Assembly: GCF_900103255.1 (NCBI RefSeq)
Contig: NZ_FMWS01000056.1
Location: 1-45,463 of the forward strand
DNA from: Gilliamella bombi
GTDB lineage: Bacteria > Pseudomonadota > Gammaproteobacteria > Enterobacterales > Orbaceae
DNA: 45,463 nucleotides
Direction of reading: 5' to 3'
Below are positions 15,213 through 22,662 of the stretch, in pieces (position 1 is the first letter of the stretch; every line of letters starts with the position of its first letter). The position numbers were made by a program, and so were the translations under genes. A model generated the notes under the pieces. That model did no database searches, was not told the DNA's origin, and saw only the letters and a list, made by a program, of their open reading frames with translations.

Positions 15213-15836
15213 ATGCGTTATTTAACTTTAATTATTGTGTTTATGCTGTTTAGTTGTCATTTAGCACCTGCTATAGCAGGTGTACCAAATGATGCTAAGC
15301 AACATCAACGGGAACTGACACGTAATGCACGAGCAATATTTGGTCTTGATGCACCTGTTTCATTATTTGCAGCGCAAATTCATCAGGAATCTCGATGGAA
15401 AGTAAACGCAAAATCACATGTGGGTGCTCAAGGATTAGCTCAGTTTATGCCAACTACGGCGGATTGGATTGCGGGGGCTTACCCTAAATCATTGGGTAGC
15501 AACGAACCTTATAACCCATCTTGGGCACTGCGTGCCTTAGTTCAATATGATTATTGGTTATATCAGCGTATTAATGCAACGGCGAGTGATTGTGATAGAT
15601 GGGGATTCACGCTCTCAGCATATAACGGTGGGCTTGGCTGGATAAATCGTGATCGTCAGCGAGCAAAACGAGAATACCAAGATGCAACACATTACTGGGG
15701 AGTCGTTGAAAATATAAATGGCGGTCGTAAAAGTATTAATTTTAAAGAAAACCGTGATTATCCGATTCGCATTATCTACCGTTGGCAACCTGTTTATATA
15801 AATGAAAATTGGGGTTTAGGAGTTTGTGATGATTAG
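15213..15836 (+). CDS. Phage endolysin, lytic transglycosylase (SLT family)
   Basis: A 207-residue protein with an N-terminal signal sequence (LTLIIVFMLFSCHLAPAIA) followed by a soluble lytic transglycosylase domain. The catalytic Glu is E59 in HQESRW; the domain signatures GAQGLAQFMPTT and SAYNGG follow. It cleaves peptidoglycan glycan strands with anhydromuramyl formation. The signal suggests export by the Sec system, so the holin would mainly time lysis. It starts 2 nt after the holin gene. Confidence 0.9.
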   Translation: MRYLTLIIVFMLFSCHLAPAIAGVPNDAKQHQRELTRNARAIFGLDAPVSLFAAQIHQESRWKVNAKSHVGAQGLAQFMPTTADWIAGAYPKSLGSNEPYNPSWALRALVQYDYWLYQRINATASDCDRWGFTLSAYNGGLGWINRDRQRAKREYQDATHYWGVVENINGGRKSINFKENRDYPIRIIYRWQPVYINENWGLGVCDD

Positions 15837-16296
15837 AAATATAGGCAAATTAATCAAAAGCTTTTTTGTGGGCAGTAAAAATTATTTTTTGTTGGGAATA
15901 ATTTTGGTTGTTGGTTTGGGTGCGCTTTACCGATTAGGTATCAGCCATGGCAAATCAATGGCCAAACAAGAATATATTGCTTTAGAAGCACAACAAGCAA
16001 TGAATACTTTAAGCCAATTTATTGAGAGTACAAAGCAACTAACTAAAACTGCTAATGATGCAAGTTATTCATTGTCACAGCAGATAGCAGAAAGGAAATT
16101 ATATGATGAACAATCAACTCAAGCATTACAAGATGCACTTAACAAAACGGCTAATGATCGCACTCATTGCGTGTTTGATGATAGTGTCTTGCAGTTCATC
16201 GACTCAGCCCGTGCAAATGCCGCACAAGCAACAACCCATGGTTTTACCAGCACAACTGACGGTACCATGCGAATTACCCGTAAAACGGCGAAATAA
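15829..16296 (+). CDS. Spanin inner-membrane subunit (Rz-like)
   Basis: A 155-residue type II membrane protein starting at ATG 15829, 6 nt after GGAG, inside the endolysin end. One N-terminal membrane segment (YFLLGIILVVGLGALYRLGI) is followed by a long periplasmic coiled coil (ALEAQQAMNTLSQFIESTKQL and onward). A second reading frame nested within it encodes the outer-membrane partner, the usual Rz/Rz1 arrangement. The pair spans the periplasm and fuses the membranes in the last step of lysis. Confidence 0.85.
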   Translation: MIRNIGKLIKSFFVGSKNYFLLGIILVVGLGALYRLGISHGKSMAKQEYIALEAQQAMNTLSQFIESTKQLTKTANDASYSLSQQIAERKLYDEQSTQALQDALNKTANDRTHCVFDDSVLQFIDSARANAAQATTHGFTSTTDGTMRITRKTAK

Positions 16297-16408
16297 TACG
16301 GCTGACGGTTTAGCTCAAGCCTTAAAACAGCTTTATGATCAATACGGTCAGTGCTCAGGTCGACTTATTGAACTAATAAAATATATCAACGAGGTAAACA
16401 ATGGATAA
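16133..16408 (+). CDS. Spanin outer-membrane lipoprotein (Rz1-like)
   Basis: A 91-residue lipoprotein in the +1 frame inside Rz, extending beyond its stop. I chose ATG 16133 (MHLTKRLMIALIACLMIVSC) because it puts the signal peptide at the N-terminus; ATG 16103/16106 would add ten polar residues. The lipobox is MIVSC, lipidated at Cys20. The mature part is rich in Pro and Gln (STQPVQMPHKQQPMVLPAQL), as in Rz1 proteins. Confidence 0.8.
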   Translation: MHLTKRLMIALIACLMIVSCSSSTQPVQMPHKQQPMVLPAQLTVPCELPVKRRNNTADGLAQALKQLYDQYGQCSGRLIELIKYINEVNNG

Positions 16409-16601
16409 CGCTGATTTAGCATCAACTGTTGAAATGGAAGCACGAGAACGAATACTAGCAAAACATCAAGCAAAGACGGGAGTATCGAGCCTGTATTGTC
16501 AAATCTGTGAAGAGCCTATAGCTGAAGAACGTCGAAAGTTAGTCGTTACTGATTTATGTATTGAATGTGCAGCATTGGAAGAAAAAAGGAATAAACGATG
16601 A
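16401..16601 (+). CDS. DksA/TraR-type zinc finger protein
   Basis: A 66-residue protein with the four-Cys zinc finger CQICEEPIAEERRKLVVTDLCIEC of the TraR/DksA family. Full-length DksA uses a coiled coil in the RNA polymerase secondary channel; TraR-like phage members are short but can still modulate polymerase. The N-terminal ADLASTVEMEARERILAKHQAK helix fits the TraR pattern. The start overlaps the end of Rz1 and GAGG lies upstream. Many Mu-like phages have this gene just after the lysis cassette. Confidence 0.85.
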   Translation: MDNADLASTVEMEARERILAKHQAKTGVSSLYCQICEEPIAEERRKLVVTDLCIECAALEEKRNKR

Positions 16602-16900
16602 ATTTTAATGAACTTACCTTTAACTGGCAGTTTCTGCAATGGGCTGTAATGGCGGTGGTTGGTGTTTACTCATGGTTAATTGGACGTCAATCGGCTAGCC
16701 AAAAAGAGCTACTAGACTTACGTATTCGAGTAACACAAGTTGAAGAGACGGTTAAGTCATTACCAACTCAGCATCAGGTAACCAAATTGATTGAAAAATT
16801 AAGTAGCAATGAAGCTACTTTAAATCAGTTATCTGATCGGCTTTCAGGATTATCTCGTCAATTAGATAACATTAACCAATTTTTATTAAAGAACAAGTGA
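16598..16900 (+). CDS. DUF2730-family phage protein
   Basis: A 100-residue protein with an N-terminal membrane helix (FLQWAVMAVVGVYSWLIG) and a coiled-coil region (VTKLIEKLSSNEATLNQLSDRLSGL). Length, topology and position, between a TraR-like protein and the small winged-helix protein, fit DUF2730 of Mu-like phages. Its role is unknown. It overlaps the upstream gene (ATGA) and has AAGGA. Confidence 0.8.
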   Translation: MNFNELTFNWQFLQWAVMAVVGVYSWLIGRQSASQKELLDLRIRVTQVEETVKSLPTQHQVTKLIEKLSSNEATLNQLSDRLSGLSRQLDNINQFLLKNK

Positions 16901-16906
16901 GGAATT

Positions 16907-17203
16907 ATGAGCTACGCTGAATTTTTAAAAGAAGATCAACGTTTGGTTATTTTGCGTATCTTATATGAAATGCCAAGTTATAGCAGTAATTCTAGCATTA
17001 TCTATAGTGCGTTAGATCACTATGGCCACGCTATTAGTCGTGATCAAGTTAAAACCCATTTAAGTTGGCTTGGACAACAAGACTTAATTAAAACCGAAAC
17101 AATTGGTAGTGTTATTGTTGCACGTTTAACCGATTTTGGTGCTGATGTGACCACCGGTAAAGTTGTTGTGCCTGGTGTAAAACGTCCAAGCGCAGGAGCT
17201 TAA
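16907..17203 (+). CDS. Small winged-helix protein upstream of terminase
   Basis: A 98-residue protein with an ArsR-like winged helix (LVILRILYEMPSYSSNSSIIYSALDHYGHAISRDQVKTHL, then WLGQQDLIKTE). It matches the conserved Mu-like phage protein (Mu gp26 position) preceding DUF3486. A DNA-binding part of packaging initiation is plausible. The ribosome binding site is GAGG. Confidence 0.8.
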   Translation: MSYAEFLKEDQRLVILRILYEMPSYSSNSSIIYSALDHYGHAISRDQVKTHLSWLGQQDLIKTETIGSVIVARLTDFGADVTTGKVVVPGVKRPSAGA

Positions 17204-17205
17204 TT

Positions 17206-17751
17206 ATGGGACGTAAATCGACAATTCACAAGCTAGAGCCAGAAGTTCGAACATATATCGAAAAATTATTACGAGCCGATCAACTTACTCTTGATGAAAT
17301 GATTGCCGAACTGCAACAAACGTTTCCCAGTACTGATACGCCAAGCCGTTCTAGCCTTCACCGCTATCAAAAAGGTTTTAATGAAATGACCAATAGCTTA
17401 CGTGAAATTGAAACAGCATCACGTATTTTGGTGGATGAGCTTGGTGATAGTGTTGATGATAAATCAGGGGCACTACTTGCACAAGCTGTTACAACGCTGG
17501 CAACGCGTGCCGCATTTAAGGCACATGAATCGGAAGATATCACTATCAAGGAAATTAGCTTTTTAGCAAAAGCCGCCAAAGAAGCCATGCAAGCAAGGCA
17601 ATTAAGTTTTAAAGAGAGGCAGGAAATAGAGAAAGCAGCACGTGAAAAGTTATTGCGTGAGCAAAAAGAAAAACTGAATGAGCTAGAAAAAACAGGCGAA
17701 GTACCAGCTGAGATGTTAGCAAAAGTAATTAAAGCGGCGTATGACTTATGA
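17206..17751 (+). CDS. DUF3486 protein, probable small terminase subunit
   Basis: A 181-residue protein starting MGRKSTIHKLEPEVRTYIEKLLRADQLTLDEMIAELQQTF, the typical DUF3486 N-terminus with a helix-turn-helix (PSRSSLHRYQKGF). This is the Mu gp27 position. It is thought to act as the small terminase that recognises the pac site at the phage end. The second half is helical and highly charged. It overlaps the terminase large gene (ATGA). Confidence 0.87.
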   Translation: MGRKSTIHKLEPEVRTYIEKLLRADQLTLDEMIAELQQTFPSTDTPSRSSLHRYQKGFNEMTNSLREIETASRILVDELGDSVDDKSGALLAQAVTTLATRAAFKAHESEDITIKEISFLAKAAKEAMQARQLSFKERQEIEKAAREKLLREQKEKLNELEKTGEVPAEMLAKVIKAAYDL

Positions 17752-19139
17752 CAACACAAACCGAACCAGCTCTTAAATTATATGATTACCAAAAGCGATG
17801 GGTTAATGATACCAGCCGTTTTGCTATTGCAATGTTCTCTCGACAATGCGGTAAGACCTTTACCAGTACATTGCAAATTGTACTCGACTGTTTGCGAGCT
17901 GAAGCTCAAGGTAAACGTGCGCGTTGGGTTATTTTATCACGTGGTGAACGTCAAGCACGTGAAGCCATGAATGAGGGGGTTAAAGTTCATCTGCGTGCAA
18001 TGTCCGCAGGTTTTAAAGAACTCGATTATGATTGGGATGCCAATATTCGAGCGTTAGAAGTTGAATTACCTGGTGGTAGTAAAATCACAGCATTGCCTGC
18101 AAATCCTGATACTGCTCGTGGCTTTAGTGCTAGTGTTTTACTGGATGAATTTGCCTTTCATCAAGATAGCCGTGCCATTTGGAAAGCACTGTTCCCTGTT
18201 ATATCTAAACCCGGCTTAAAACTGCGTGTGATCAGCACTCCCAATGGTAAAGGGAATAAGTTCTATGAACTGATGACTGGTAAAGATGATGGTTGGTCAC
18301 GCCATGTAGCGGATATTTATCAATGCGTTAATGATGGGTTACCTCGAAATATTGAGGAATTACGCAAAGGTGCCGGTGATGATGATTTATGGGCACAAGA
18401 GTTTGAACTCAAGTGGCTTGATGAAGCCAGCAGTTGGCTTGATTTTGATTTAATTACTAGCGTTGAAGATGAAAAAGCAGGAGTTCCTGAACACTATACA
18501 GGCAATCCTTGTTTTGTTGGTGTTGATATTGCTGCACGTAATGACCTATTTGTTATTTGGGTCATTGAACAAGTGGGCGATGTTTTTTGGACTCGTGAAA
18601 TTATTGAGAGAAAGCGACTCTCTTTTGCTGAGCAAGATTTACTGCTTGATGATGTTTTTAGACGTTATCGTGTTATTCGTATCTGTATGGACCAAACAGG
18701 TATGGGTGAAAAACCGGTGGAGGATGCTAAACGGCGCTATGGTGAAATGGTCGTTGAAGGTGTGCTATTTACCGCTCCCAATAAATTAACATTAGCAACA
18801 CAAGGTAAACAAGCTTTTCAAGATAGAAAAATTCGTATCCCAGCCGGCAATAATGCACTTCGTGCTGATTTGCATAAGTTGAAAAAAGTGACTGGCGCAA
18901 CGGGGCAACCGCGTTTTGTTGCTGATTCTGATAGTAATGGTCATGCTGATCGAACTTGGGCTGCCTTTCTTGCAATTAATGCAGCTAGCCAAGATAGGTA
19001 TGAAATTGAATATCAGTCACTTGGATATCGTGATTCTTACCGTTCATTGAATCAATATTCGGGTAGCTCAGAACTGGAAACAGCTGATACAGGCTTTGGC
19101 ACGGTACGTGGCGGTAACGATTTTGGAGGATTTATTTAA
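17748..19139 (+). CDS. Terminase large subunit (TerL, Mu gp28 type)
   Basis: A 463-residue packaging motor. The ATPase has a Walker A-like SRQCGKT (residues 31-37) and Walker B LLDEFAFH with Asp133-Glu134. Motif III-like STPNGKGNKFYE follows. The C-terminal RNase H-like nuclease begins with CFVGVDIAARNDLF (Asp260) and continues to ICMDQTGMGEKP and NGHADRTWAAFLA. The enzyme cuts concatenated or host-joined phage DNA and drives it into proheads, headful in this family. It is slightly shorter than Mu gp28 but no motif is missing. Confidence 0.94.
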   Translation: MTTQTEPALKLYDYQKRWVNDTSRFAIAMFSRQCGKTFTSTLQIVLDCLRAEAQGKRARWVILSRGERQAREAMNEGVKVHLRAMSAGFKELDYDWDANIRALEVELPGGSKITALPANPDTARGFSASVLLDEFAFHQDSRAIWKALFPVISKPGLKLRVISTPNGKGNKFYELMTGKDDGWSRHVADIYQCVNDGLPRNIEELRKGAGDDDLWAQEFELKWLDEASSWLDFDLITSVEDEKAGVPEHYTGNPCFVGVDIAARNDLFVIWVIEQVGDVFWTREIIERKRLSFAEQDLLLDDVFRRYRVIRICMDQTGMGEKPVEDAKRRYGEMVVEGVLFTAPNKLTLATQGKQAFQDRKIRIPAGNNALRADLHKLKKVTGATGQPRFVADSDSNGHADRTWAAFLAINAASQDRYEIEYQSLGYRDSYRSLNQYSGSSELETADTGFGTVRGGNDFGGFI

Positions 19140-20635
19140 TGTTATGGTTTAAAGGTAAAAAGCCACATGTTGAAACAGGACGAGAGCTGGCAGGCACAGG
19201 TGAAAATAATGATATTACTAAATTGTATATTGGTTCGCTAGCGCTACCAGATGATAGTGTTCTTCGTAATCGGGGTGGCGGTCGTTTAGATATTTATAAA
19301 GAAGTATTGAATGATGATGAAGTCAAGTCAGCATTTACCCAACGTCAAGATGCAGTAATCTCTCGCGAATGGAAAGTGGAACCCGGAGGCGATAAACCAA
19401 TTGATACCGAAGCTGCTGAAGCTATGAGTGAGTTACTGAAGTCGGTGGGATTTGACCGTGTAACTAAGTTAATGCACTACGGTGTTTTTTACGGTTATGC
19501 TGTGGCGGAGTTAATTTATGGCATCAAAGATAATCTATATTGGATTGACGATATCAAAGTTCGTGATCGGCGTCGTTTTCGGTTTACTCCAATGGGTGAA
19601 CTGCGCTTATTAACGCCCAATAATATGCATGAAGGTGTTGCTTGTGATGCACCGTACTTTTGGCATTATGCAACTGGTGCCGATCATGATGATGAACCCT
19701 ACGGCTTAGGCTTGGCTCACTGGCTTTACTGGCCAAGCTTTTTTAAACGCAATGATATTAAGTTCTGGCTAATTTTTCTGGAAAAATTCGGCATGCCAAC
19801 GGCAGTGGGCAAATATAGTACAGGTGCAACACAAGAACAAAAAAGGGACTTACTGTCACTCACTCGTGCAATTCAGACCGATTCAGGCATCATCATGCCA
19901 GATGGCATGACGCTTGAATTGCTACAAATAGCACGCTCAGGCGCAGGCGATTATAAAGCGTTTTACGACTCAATGAACGAAGCTATCCGGCGTGTAACCG
20001 TTGGACAAATTACTTCCTCAGGTGGTGCATCAAGCTCAATCGGTGGTGATGAATCACTCCAAGCTGCGGTATTAAGTTCAATTGCAAAATCAGATTCTGA
20101 TGTAATGTGTGAGAGTTGGAATCGAGGACCAGGTACTTGGTTTACACAGATGAATTTTCCCGGTGCTGCTGTTCCTCAAGTTTCACGTATTTTTGATGAA
20201 CCTGAGGATCTGAAATCATTATCAGAACGTGATAAAAATATTATTGAATCAACTGGCTACCGCCCAACATTGGCTCATGTGCAAGATACGTACGGCGGGG
20301 AATGGGAAGAAAAACCACAACCAGCACCAGCGGAATCGATTGATGCGCAATCTTTAAAAAACGTTGATTTTGCCGAACAGCAACCGAATAACTTTGCGCC
20401 AGTACTTCAGTCACAACGATTAAATACTGAGATGCACCCCGTTACTGATAAATGGATTAATCAAATTAAAGAACTGGTTGATAATGTTCAATCATTAGAA
20501 GAATTACGTGATAAGTTATTTGAGCTAATTCCCGATATGCAATTAGATAAATATGCAAAGGTCATGGCTGAAGCATTAACAGCAGCTAATTTAGCAGGTC
20601 GCACAGAACTACTTGAGGATAGCAAAAATGGTTAA
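19139..20635 (+). CDS. Portal protein (DUF935, Mu gp29 type)
   Basis: A 498-residue DUF935 portal protein, which forms the dodecameric ring at one head vertex for DNA passage and tail attachment. Recognisable parts are IYKEVLNDDEVKSAFTQRQDAVISREWKVEPGG, GVFYGYAVAELIYG and WLIFLEKFGMPTAVGKY. The ATG overlaps the terminase stop by one base. It directly precedes the gpF-like minor head protein, as in Mu. Confidence 0.93.
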   Translation: MLWFKGKKPHVETGRELAGTGENNDITKLYIGSLALPDDSVLRNRGGGRLDIYKEVLNDDEVKSAFTQRQDAVISREWKVEPGGDKPIDTEAAEAMSELLKSVGFDRVTKLMHYGVFYGYAVAELIYGIKDNLYWIDDIKVRDRRRFRFTPMGELRLLTPNNMHEGVACDAPYFWHYATGADHDDEPYGLGLAHWLYWPSFFKRNDIKFWLIFLEKFGMPTAVGKYSTGATQEQKRDLLSLTRAIQTDSGIIMPDGMTLELLQIARSGAGDYKAFYDSMNEAIRRVTVGQITSSGGASSSIGGDESLQAAVLSSIAKSDSDVMCESWNRGPGTWFTQMNFPGAAVPQVSRIFDEPEDLKSLSERDKNIIESTGYRPTLAHVQDTYGGEWEEKPQPAPAESIDAQSLKNVDFAEQQPNNFAPVLQSQRLNTEMHPVTDKWINQIKELVDNVQSLEELRDKLFELIPDMQLDKYAKVMAEALTAANLAGRTELLEDSKNG

Positions 20636-21854
20636 TGTCGCATATGGCTCGTTGCCATTTAAAGAGCAAATTGAATTCTTCAGACGTAAAGCAAATGTGC
20701 CCACAAACAGCTATGTAGATATCTACAATAATGAACATGATTATGCCTTTGTTGTGGCGGGGGCAAATCGTAATGCATTACTAAATGATTTTCGTGCAGC
20801 TATTGATAAAGCAATTAGCCAAGGTACTACACTTGAAGAATTTAGAAAGGATTTTGCCGAAATTGTCGAAAAACATGGCTGGAGCTATAACGGTAGTTTT
20901 AGTTGGCGTACTCGTATCATCTATGAAACAAATTTAAATTCATCTTATCAAGCTGGACGCTACCAGCAATTACGTGATGCTAAGTTTCCATACATGGAAT
21001 ATTTGCATAGTGATTATGTTGAACACCCTAGAGAACTTCATCAAAGTTGGGATCATCTAGTATTAGATTTTAATGATCCTTGGTGGAATACTCACTTTCC
21101 ACCCAATGGCTATGGTTGTCAATGTCGTGTTCGTGGGCGAACTAAAGGTGATTTAAAAAGAATGGGTAAAGATGGGCCAGACACCGCCCCATCAATTAAT
21201 TGGGTTGATAGAGTAATTGGTGAAAATAGCGGTAATCCACGTATTGTAAGAGTGCCAGAGGGCATTGATCCAAGTTTTGAACATATTCCCGGGCAATCAA
21301 GACTTGATACATTTGTACCTAACCCACTTGATAGCGATCCAACGCTTAAACGTGGTGTACCATCCATTAAAGCCGTTGATAACTGGCCTACTATTCGTGA
21401 AGTTAGTAAAAATAGGATATTAGAAAAAGGGTTAACGGAAGAAGATTATGCAAATATTTTTTTAAACGAATTTGGTGCAACATTAAATAATCCTACCATT
21501 TTTAAAGATGTAGCAGGTGAAGCATTAGTAATAGGCAAACAACTTTTTACTGTTAGCAAAACTGGTGAATTGAAAGTTACAAAACGTGGTCGTGAGCAAT
21601 TTTTATTGTTACTTGCGGATTCGTTAAAACTGCCCGATGAAATTTGGACAAGAATGGAATACTTTGATCATCTACAAAAATCTGTAGTGCGCCGGCGCTA
21701 CATTTCTCGTTTTATGATTGATGGAGAAGTTAAGCCAATGCTTGCGGTATTTGAAGTGGGTGATGATGGTTGGTTAGGTGTGACAACATTTGCGCCTGAT
21801 AACCCTGAATATTTAGAACAGCTTCGGGTCGGTGTTCGAGTGTTTAAACGATAA
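20628..21854 (+). CDS. Minor head protein (Mu gpF / SPP1 gp7 family)
   Basis: A 408-residue protein using ATG 20628, preceded by GAGGAT; an upstream TTG is in frame but unlikely. The N-terminal half has the phage head morphogenesis fold with the hallmark TNLNSSYQAGRYQQL and WDHLVLDFNDPWWNTHFPPNGYGCQCRVRG. The C-terminal part (PTIFKDVAGEALVIGKQLF...) resembles a barnase/colicin-type toxin or ADP-ribosyl-like end domain seen fused to many phage F proteins; here its role is open. Proteins of this family bind portal and help initiate assembly. Confidence 0.9.
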   Translation: MVNVAYGSLPFKEQIEFFRRKANVPTNSYVDIYNNEHDYAFVVAGANRNALLNDFRAAIDKAISQGTTLEEFRKDFAEIVEKHGWSYNGSFSWRTRIIYETNLNSSYQAGRYQQLRDAKFPYMEYLHSDYVEHPRELHQSWDHLVLDFNDPWWNTHFPPNGYGCQCRVRGRTKGDLKRMGKDGPDTAPSINWVDRVIGENSGNPRIVRVPEGIDPSFEHIPGQSRLDTFVPNPLDSDPTLKRGVPSIKAVDNWPTIREVSKNRILEKGLTEEDYANIFLNEFGATLNNPTIFKDVAGEALVIGKQLFTVSKTGELKVTKRGREQFLLLLADSLKLPDEIWTRMEYFDHLQKSVVRRRYISRFMIDGEVKPMLAVFEVGDDGWLGVTTFAPDNPEYLEQLRVGVRVFKR

Positions 21855-21948
21855 ACCTCAATCACTGCCATAATTGAGGTGCATAAGTAAGGATTTGAGG
21901 CTTTGGCAGAAGCTGCTTACTTACATTCGAAATAGTATAGGTGAAAAA

Positions 21949-22431
21949 ATGACTGGCGTAAATATTGAGTTTAATATACAAGATGCGCTTGATGCCATGC
22001 TTTATATTGAAGCAGCCATAGATGATATGTCTGGTTTATTTGATCACATGGGTGAAGTGTTATTAGATATTCATGAAGCACGCTTTAATGCCCAAGAATC
22101 ACCAGATGGTATACCTTGGCAAGCATTATCACCGTGGTATCAAGAATCTAAACCCAAACAAAAAGATAAAATTTTAACACTAGATGGTAATCTAAGAAGT
22201 ACGTTGCATTGGCAGATTGAAGGTAATACTTTGTTGTTTGGTACAAACTTAATCTATGGCGCTATTCATCAGTTCGGCGGTACAATTAAACCAGTTAGGG
22301 GCAATGCATTAAATGTGGGAGGACTTCCTGTAAAGCAAGTGGTAATTCCAGCAAGACCATGGCTTGGCATTAGCGCTCAAGATAAATTACTCTTGGTCGA
22401 TGTTGTGCGTGAGCACTTGGGTTTTGCTTAA
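21949..22431 (+). CDS. Virion morphogenesis protein (Mu gpG type)
   Basis: A 160-residue protein of the phage virion morphogenesis family. I chose ATG 21949 (MTGVNIEFNIQDAL), preceded by AGGTG, rather than the longer frame from 21874. The family signature is the end region: LLFGTNLIYGAIHQFGGTIKP and PARPWLGISAQDK. It is involved in head-tail joining or tail completion. It ends the first late transcription block; a long inverted repeat overlaps its stop codon. Confidence 0.88.
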   Translation: MTGVNIEFNIQDALDAMLYIEAAIDDMSGLFDHMGEVLLDIHEARFNAQESPDGIPWQALSPWYQESKPKQKDKILTLDGNLRSTLHWQIEGNTLLFGTNLIYGAIHQFGGTIKPVRGNALNVGGLPVKQVVIPARPWLGISAQDKLLLVDVVREHLGFA

Positions 22432-22455
22432 AACGCAATATAACGCGTTTTAAGC
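22426..22455 (+). terminator. 11-bp inverted repeat over the stop of the gpG-like gene
   Basis: GCTTAAAACGC (22426-22436) and GCGTTTTAAGC (22445-22455) are perfect complements with an 8-nt loop. The TAA stop lies in the left arm. No T run follows, so it may be a processing or factor-dependent stop rather than a classical intrinsic terminator. The next 130 bp up to the second late promoter show no gene. Confidence 0.5.
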
Positions 22456-22587
22456 CACTTTACTAAAAAAGGCTAATTAGTTTATTTACGAATCGCTTTA
22501 ATCGTGTTGTAAATGCTTTATAATAAGTTTTTAGTGTGTATTTCTTCTATTATTTTGCCGTTCCCCTTTCCAAATCATTAAAAAATT

Positions 22588-22632
22588 ATCTGCCCGCGTT
22601 CAGATTACCGTTTTCTCAAAATAAGTCATGAT
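22588..22632 (+). promoter_or_regulatory. Late promoter element 2 (protease/scaffold and capsid genes)
   Basis: The block CTGCCCGCGTTCAGATTAC (block 22588-22608) differs from the one at 14724 by two bases. It is followed after the same 18 nt by CATGAT (22627-22632). It lies before gene I, where Mu has its activator-dependent promoter PI. No -35 box is visible, as expected for a Mor/C-type promoter. Confidence 0.75.
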
Positions 22633-22662
22633 GCTCTATATCAATTTATTGGAGCATTTTTT
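22631..22662 (+). promoter_or_regulatory. RBS-sequestering hairpin with T tract before gene I
   Basis: ATGCTCT (22631-22637) pairs with GGAGCAT (22651-22657, one G-U), which holds the GGAG ribosome binding site and runs into TTTTTT before ATG 22663. Its left arm coincides with the expected promoter start region, as in the hairpin at 14769. Confidence 0.6.

Noticed and set aside
17367..17759. A 130-codon reverse frame over the DUF3486 gene.
   Set aside because: It has the low-complexity Ser/Ala/Phe composition of an antisense frame opposite a helical charged protein and lies alone against the direction of the late operon.
21400..21854. A dedicated toxin domain at the end of the gpF-like protein.
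   Set aside because: The extra C-terminal domain resembles those fused to many phage F proteins, but I see no catalytic motif that would justify a toxin claim.
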